This document shows, piece by piece, positions 59,906-64,000 of a stretch of 64,000 bases of DNA; positions within the stretch are counted from its first letter, which is position 1, and every line of letters starts with the position of its first letter. The position numbers and the translations under genes are program-made. This DNA is from Cryptomeria japonica (taxonomy: Eukaryota > Streptophyta > Pinopsida > Cupressales > Cupressaceae), in NCBI RefSeq assembly GCF_030272615.1, contig NC_081414.1:340918502-340982501 (forward strand), read 5' to 3'. The notes below the pieces were generated by a model, which did no database searches, was not told the origin of the DNA, and saw only the letters and a list, made by a program, of their open reading frames with translations.

Positions 59906-60648
59906 TTCATTAGCATAGCAGACTCTCTCCTCCTCTCTTTTGTTACTTCTTCTATGTGTTATTCTCATTCTTCTATTTGTTGTCCTTAGTTTTGTCTACT
60001 TGAGGATGATACAAAGCATTGAGATCTCTTTTGGTCTCTCTCATGTTGACTCAAAAGACACATGTGTTCCCTTCTTCTAGGTGACCTTCCTTGATTGGGG
60101 AATGAAGAACAATTATGCATACATACATATGATATACATGAATTATCATACAGCATACTGACCCCAAGGAAAGCGAAGTCACCTTGTGATTTGTGTTTTG
60201 TGTCTATTATCCTTGGGTTTATCCCACACTTGGGGGCTAAATCTTTGTGATAACATGCTCCTTTCCCTTCTCATTTCTTATGTGTATCACTACCTTAAAG
60301 CAATCACCCTCGATGAGGCGTGTGTGATCGCTTTAACGTAGGGGGCATACACTCCATCCATATCTCTTCAGGATACTTAAAAACTTCTTGGCAAACTTAG
60401 CTTTTCCTTGAAAATTTTTGGTATTTTTCTTGCATGACTCATAGTGAGGGAACCTTACTACTAATAGTGATGGTTCTCCCTCGTGATCTTCCCTTTTACT
60501 TTTTCAATCGAAGTCATAAGATCCTTAGTCCACTGGGGGCTTGGTGTATCTTGCCTCCTTGACGTGGTGAAAGTCTTTCAATGTTATTTCCTTGTACTTT
60601 ACCAGAAGTATGGGCGTACGCTTATACTCCGCTAAAGTGGGGGCTAAA
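59906..60648 (+). other. T3 3' non-coding region, hairpins and polypurine tract
   Basis: The polypurine tract AAAGTGGGGGCTAAA (60634-60648) abuts the 3' LTR. A 22-nt near-palindrome (60607-60628, with two G-T pairs) lies 5 bp before it. Another hairpin, TTAAAGC-A-ATCAC / GTGAT-C-GCTTTAA, spans 60295-60336. Extra GGGGGC tracts occur near 60232, 60342 and 60535. Confidence 0.65.
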
Positions 60649-61850
60649 TGTAGCATCCTAAAATTGTGACACTTGCAATTTTGAATACATTTGGGTCTTC
60701 ACGATGGCGATGCAACATTGAACCTGAATGGAGACCCTGAAACCTATTTATGACATCAAAAACTACATATTTCTGCACCGTGGCCTAATCCTTCCTTGCA
60801 CCCTATTGTCCCGGGAGGTGGGACCATGGCGCCCAGCACCCTAGTCCCTGGCCCTATTTTGGGCCCGGTCTCTTGTTGGGCATCAGGTCTTTAAGTTTGC
60901 AATTTGGAAAATAATGCTTTTGCGTCGGCCTAAGGTCAGAAAAATCAATCTTCTAACCCTAATTGACAAGTATATAAACTACATTTCCCCTCTTAGAAAG
61001 AGTAGATGAAAAGAGGAAAAACATATGCGTACAAGAGGCGGAAGCGATAGGTAAACATTCAAACATTCAAGCATTCAAGCATTCCTTCAAGCAATTGAGC
61101 ATTCTAAGTCTCCATTCAAGGCTAAGTGTTGCATTCAAGACAAGGATTCAACCATTGAAGAGGAGATCACCTACAACATACAACATACAATATCATTACA
61201 CCTTCACATGTAAGAATACAAACATTCTTACAACAAGGTATCAATACTTTATTACATTACAGACATTTACATTTACAGCATTGTCATTTCTTGGTTAATT
61301 CCAAAATCGGGGTTTGACCTAAAGGCAAACCCCTAATCCCTAACCCCCCAATCATCCTCTCTTTTCTGTGTGTAGGTTGCAGGTACGCGGTTGTAATTGA
61401 AGATCTAGAATCCTTGTGCAGAGACGAATAGATCCCCCTTCGTTTCGCAGATTTTTCGGAGGACCATGTGCACGTCGGGCGCCATCGTCCCGTCAACTTT
61501 CGCTCAAATTTGTAGAATAGCATCGTCTCAACATTTTACTGCTAATTCCAGGTCCGCAGCTTCATCCTGTGTCTCTATCTCTATCTACAAGTGAATCTTT
61601 CTTACTTTCACATACACTCCTAGTTCAATCCTTCTATCTACATTCTTTACAAAAGAGGGTAGCGTTGCTGTCTCAACCCTTGAAACTCATTTAGAATTCA
61701 AACTTGCATTGTGTGGGATTGGATCTTGTGAGTTTCAACCCCTCTTTTGAATGTAAAGTCTCTCCTAAGTGAAAACCGTCAATCCTAGTGACCTCCTTTC
61801 TCTCTCCTTGGAGTGGGGGGAACACCTAGGGTTCGATTTTCCACTTTACA
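60649..61850 (+). repeat. T3 3' LTR
   Basis: 1,202 bp, TGTAGCATCC...ACTTTACA; matches 54090-55298; hairpin modules at 60820-60848 and 61461-61490; ATTCC follows. Confidence 0.92.
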
Positions 61851-61855
61851 ATTCC

Positions 61856-62360
61856 AAGTCTTTGGTTTTTGCATATCCTTGTCATTTTATTGTCATCTTG
61901 TCTTGGCTTCATCTTGTCATATCATATCCTTAGATCATTTTCATGTCATATCCTAAGTCATTGTCATAATCATTGCCTTCTTGCATTTAGTCTCAAAAAT
62001 TTGGTTTGTTAAACTTGAAAAATCAAAACTTTGGATGATACCCTAAGTTGTTGTTAAGAAGTCTTGACCTTGTCTAAAAATTTGTCCTTTCATTAATATC
62101 ATTTTTTTGTCAAACCTAGCTTAGTATCCAAGAATATAGGTGAGACATTGTCAATTTGTCCTATTGTCATTTGGTCCTTTGTCCTTTAAGGTCTTGGCTT
62201 CATTTCAACTTCCTAGGGTTGAGTCTTTAGGTTTGCATTTCAAAAAGTTTGTCCAAATCTTGAAAAACAACAAAAACATAGGTTCCATTCTTGCCATAGA
62301 TTGCATTGTCATCCTTTTAGGTTGCATTTGTCAATCCCATTAGTTTCATTGCATAGTGAC
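61856..62360 (+). other. T2 leader, continued after T3
   Basis: T-rich, with repeated CTTGTCAT words like those in the T2 LTR. No gene seen. An in-frame upstream ATG at 62301 could extend gag by 20 codons. Confidence 0.45.
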
Positions 62361-63350
62361 ATGTTTGTTGAAATGAGGTCTCAACCTTCTTATGAAGCCA
62401 TGTCATCACAATTGAGAAATCAATCATGTCAATCCAATCTCTACATGTCTCAGAGCTTGGATCAAACTTATCATGATGATGTAAATGTCCAAATACAAAA
62501 ACTAGAGGAAAAACTAGTTCGAGAAAAAGAGATCTTGCAACAAAAAGTGAAAAATGGTGAGAAGACTAGATCCCAAATGTCCAAAACATTTAAAAAAATT
62601 CAAGGTCCAAACCCAAAATTTGAGCCAATTGATGTAAAAGCTCTTATCGAACAATCAGACATACCAGCTCTCATCTCTCAAATAGAGATGATGAAACAAT
62701 TTCAAAAAACAAGCACAAATTTCAATCATGTCCCAAATCAAAATTCATTTGGTCAAATTTCATTCAATCAAATCTCGAATCAACAACATATCCAACAGAC
62801 ACAACCAATGGTCCAACATATACAACCAACACAACCAATGGTCCAATTTCAACAATATGTCCAACCAACTATACAATGTCTACAAATGGTTCAACCAATG
62901 GTGGAATATCAATGTCAACAACTACAACCAAACATTCAAAAACAAAGGTTGCAGCACACACCAACCCAAGTTTCAAACATGTCAGAACAATTGAACCAAG
63001 TCCAATATCAAAACATGGCATCAAACCAAGACCAAATTCTTGCCAAGAAAGTTAAAAATATAAATCCAATCATGTCAAAACCTCACAAGGATTCAAATGT
63101 GTCTCCAAAGAAAGGTGGTCTTATTAGACAAATCTTAAAGAGAGTCCTAAGTGATTTTCCTGAGGATGATCAAAATCATACTGTTTATGGTGAAAATGGA
63201 TACAATAATAACAGAATTGAAAGGCTAAATGAATTCAACCACCAAACCCTAGCCTAACAACAACAAAGATCCACCATAACATATGAAGATTACCTAAGAC
63301 AATGCAAATCAAATGAAATCACAAATATTATACCATCACATGTCCAATAG
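62361..63350 (+). pseudogene. T2 Gag N-terminal region, truncated
   Basis: I prefer the ATG at 62361 (MFVEMRSQPSYEAMSSQL); the frame also has one at 62301. Visible parts are a coiled-coil segment (IQKLEEKLVREKEILQQKV), a Gln-rich repetitive middle (IQQTQPMVQHIQPTQPMVQF) and a basic end (KKGGLIRQILKRVLSDFP). A TAA at 63255-63257 is followed in frame by QQQRSTITYEDYLRQCKSNE to a TAG at 63348-63350, just before T4. It sits at the gag position of T2 and probably lost its capsid and knuckle part to the T4 insertion. No capsid domain is recognised. Confidence 0.55.
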
Positions 63351-63355
63351 GGTTT

Positions 63356-63949
63356 TGATCTCCATTCTTCCTATCTCCATTGATCTTGCTTGATATATTT
63401 TCTCTCGGATTTTATGTGCACAAGAGCTTAACAAAGAACAGAATGTGGTTGCAAGTAGGATCGTAGTGTAGTCAAGTCCTCCAAATTGTCAATTAGGGTT
63501 TGATAATGAAGGAGGCATTTCCTTAAATAGAAGACACTATATGAAATGGAGGGATAAGATTGAGAGGTGTAAAAAGGAGGTCGGCTATGATTAGAGGGTA
63601 AGTAGAAGAAATAATAAAATAATGAAAGAGGTAGGTAGTGTATGAATTAAGAGATGAATGACATGTGTCATGGGTAGAAAAAGCTAATGAATTAATTAAA
63701 TAAATAAAGATTTATTTAATTAATAGAAGAAGTGGGATCAATTAAATAAATAAAATATTTATTTAATTTAGGAAAAGGATAATTTAAATAAATAAATGTA
63801 TTTATTTAAATGAGAAATAAGGCTAGAAGAGGATAAAATGAATTAATTAAATAAATAAAGATTTATTTAATTAATAGAAGAATTAGGCTTAGATAATTAA
63901 ATAAATAAAATATTTATTTAATTAGACATGACAATTTTGGGTGTCTACA
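63356..63949 (-). repeat. T4 3' LTR
   Basis: 594 bp with TG...CA ends on the minus strand. It is rich in AATTAATTAAATAAATAAA words, like T1's LTR. Its left edge rests on the TG rule and the break in T2 gag; no second LTR is in view. Confidence 0.65.
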
Positions 63950-63995
63950 TTTTGCCCCTCTTTGAGACAATGCGGCTTGTCGCGTTGTTTCAAAG
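63950..63995 (-). other. T4 polypurine tract and adjoining hairpin
   Basis: The minus strand reads CAAAGAGGGGCAAAA against the LTR. Arms 63960-63974 and 63981-63995 form a 15-bp inverted repeat with two mismatches and a 6-nt loop, the same geometry as in T1. Confidence 0.62.
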
Positions 63996-64000
63996 AAGAT

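Larger units (their letters stand above)
54090..61850 (+). mobile_element. T3: non-autonomous Ty3/gypsy element (gag-protease only)
   Basis: LTRs 54090-55298 and 60649-61850, with perfect ATTCC target duplications (54085-54089, 61851-61855). It has a primer site, a 1.25 kb leader with internal repeats, one long gag-protease-like frame, a 3' region and a polypurine tract. RT, RNase H and integrase are absent. It is the best-preserved element in the window. Confidence 0.9.
51046..63355 (+). mobile_element. T2: Ty3/gypsy (Tat-like) element, 3' part outside the window
   Basis: 5' LTR 51046-52582 (TGTAGACGTC...CCTACA), primer site at 52588, a long leader split by T3 (target duplication ATTCC on both sides), then a Gln-rich gag N-terminus that T4 truncates at 63355. 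Tat-like by its primer site, shared with T1 and T3; no pol is visible here. Confidence 0.72.
63356..64000 (-). mobile_element. T4: Ty3/gypsy element (T1-related), mostly outside the window
   Basis: Only a 3' LTR (63356-63949) and the polypurine end are present. In element orientation the LTR begins TGTAGACACCC and ends with TCA. The adjoining 45 bp match the T1 equivalent at 6901-6945. The interior continues past 64000. Confidence 0.7.

Noticed and set aside
62728-62994. 88-codon Asn-rich frame overlapping T2 gag
   Set aside because: It is a shadow of the Gln-rich gag repeats in another frame.

Overview
The window is plant nuclear DNA made almost entirely of nested, decayed LTR retrotransposons. 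The families point to a land plant with a large, retrotransposon-rich genome: Tat-lineage Ty3/gypsy elements with a second, archaeal-type RNase H; SIRE-like Ty1/copia elements; and a plant mobile domain (PMD) reading frame carried by one gypsy element. A gymnosperm or fern would fit, but the sequence does not prove it. I found no host gene, tRNA, rRNA or CRISPR array.

Layout. N1 (5-50745) is the outer element, a non-autonomous LTR retrotransposon. It has a coiled-coil/zinc-knuckle ORF1 and a roughly 1,050-codon ORF2 that I do not recognise, and no reverse transcriptase or integrase. Inside N1 lie: T1 (5492-25014, minus strand), a 19.5 kb Tat gypsy with gag-pro-RT-RNaseH-aRNaseH-integrase and an antisense PMD frame, itself hit by a copia solo LTR, S1 (21336-22220); C1 (from 25236), a copia element; and N2 (35950-50040), a second copy of the N family inserted in N1's own 3' LTR. 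N2 is in turn split by a second copia element, C2 (38452-45691). Target-site duplications (TSDs) can be read for these insertions and put them in order. A tandem duplication joins C1's 3' LTR to a T1 LTR fragment at 32543-32547, so the sequence T1 LTR - N1 tail - C1 LTR occurs twice.

After about 300 bp of unassigned DNA comes T2 (51046-63355, plus strand), a gypsy element of which only the LTR, leader and gag N-terminus lie in the window. T3 (54090-61850) is inserted in T2's leader. It is a better-preserved, non-autonomous gypsy relative with one gag-protease-like frame of about 1,111 codons. T4 (63356 to the window end, minus strand) truncates T2's gag and runs out of the window.

How the parts relate. 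N1 and N2 share with C1/C2 the initiator-Met-type primer site, a C-tract near the LTR end and a repeated polypurine end, so a copia element probably supplied their enzymes. T3 shares its unusual primer site with T1 and T2, so a Tat element probably mobilised it. The points most worth a second look are N-family ORF2 with stop codons shared between copies, a hairpin module repeated six times in T3, a conserved hairpin beside the polypurine tract of the Tat elements, the antisense PMD frame in T1, and the duplication junction.
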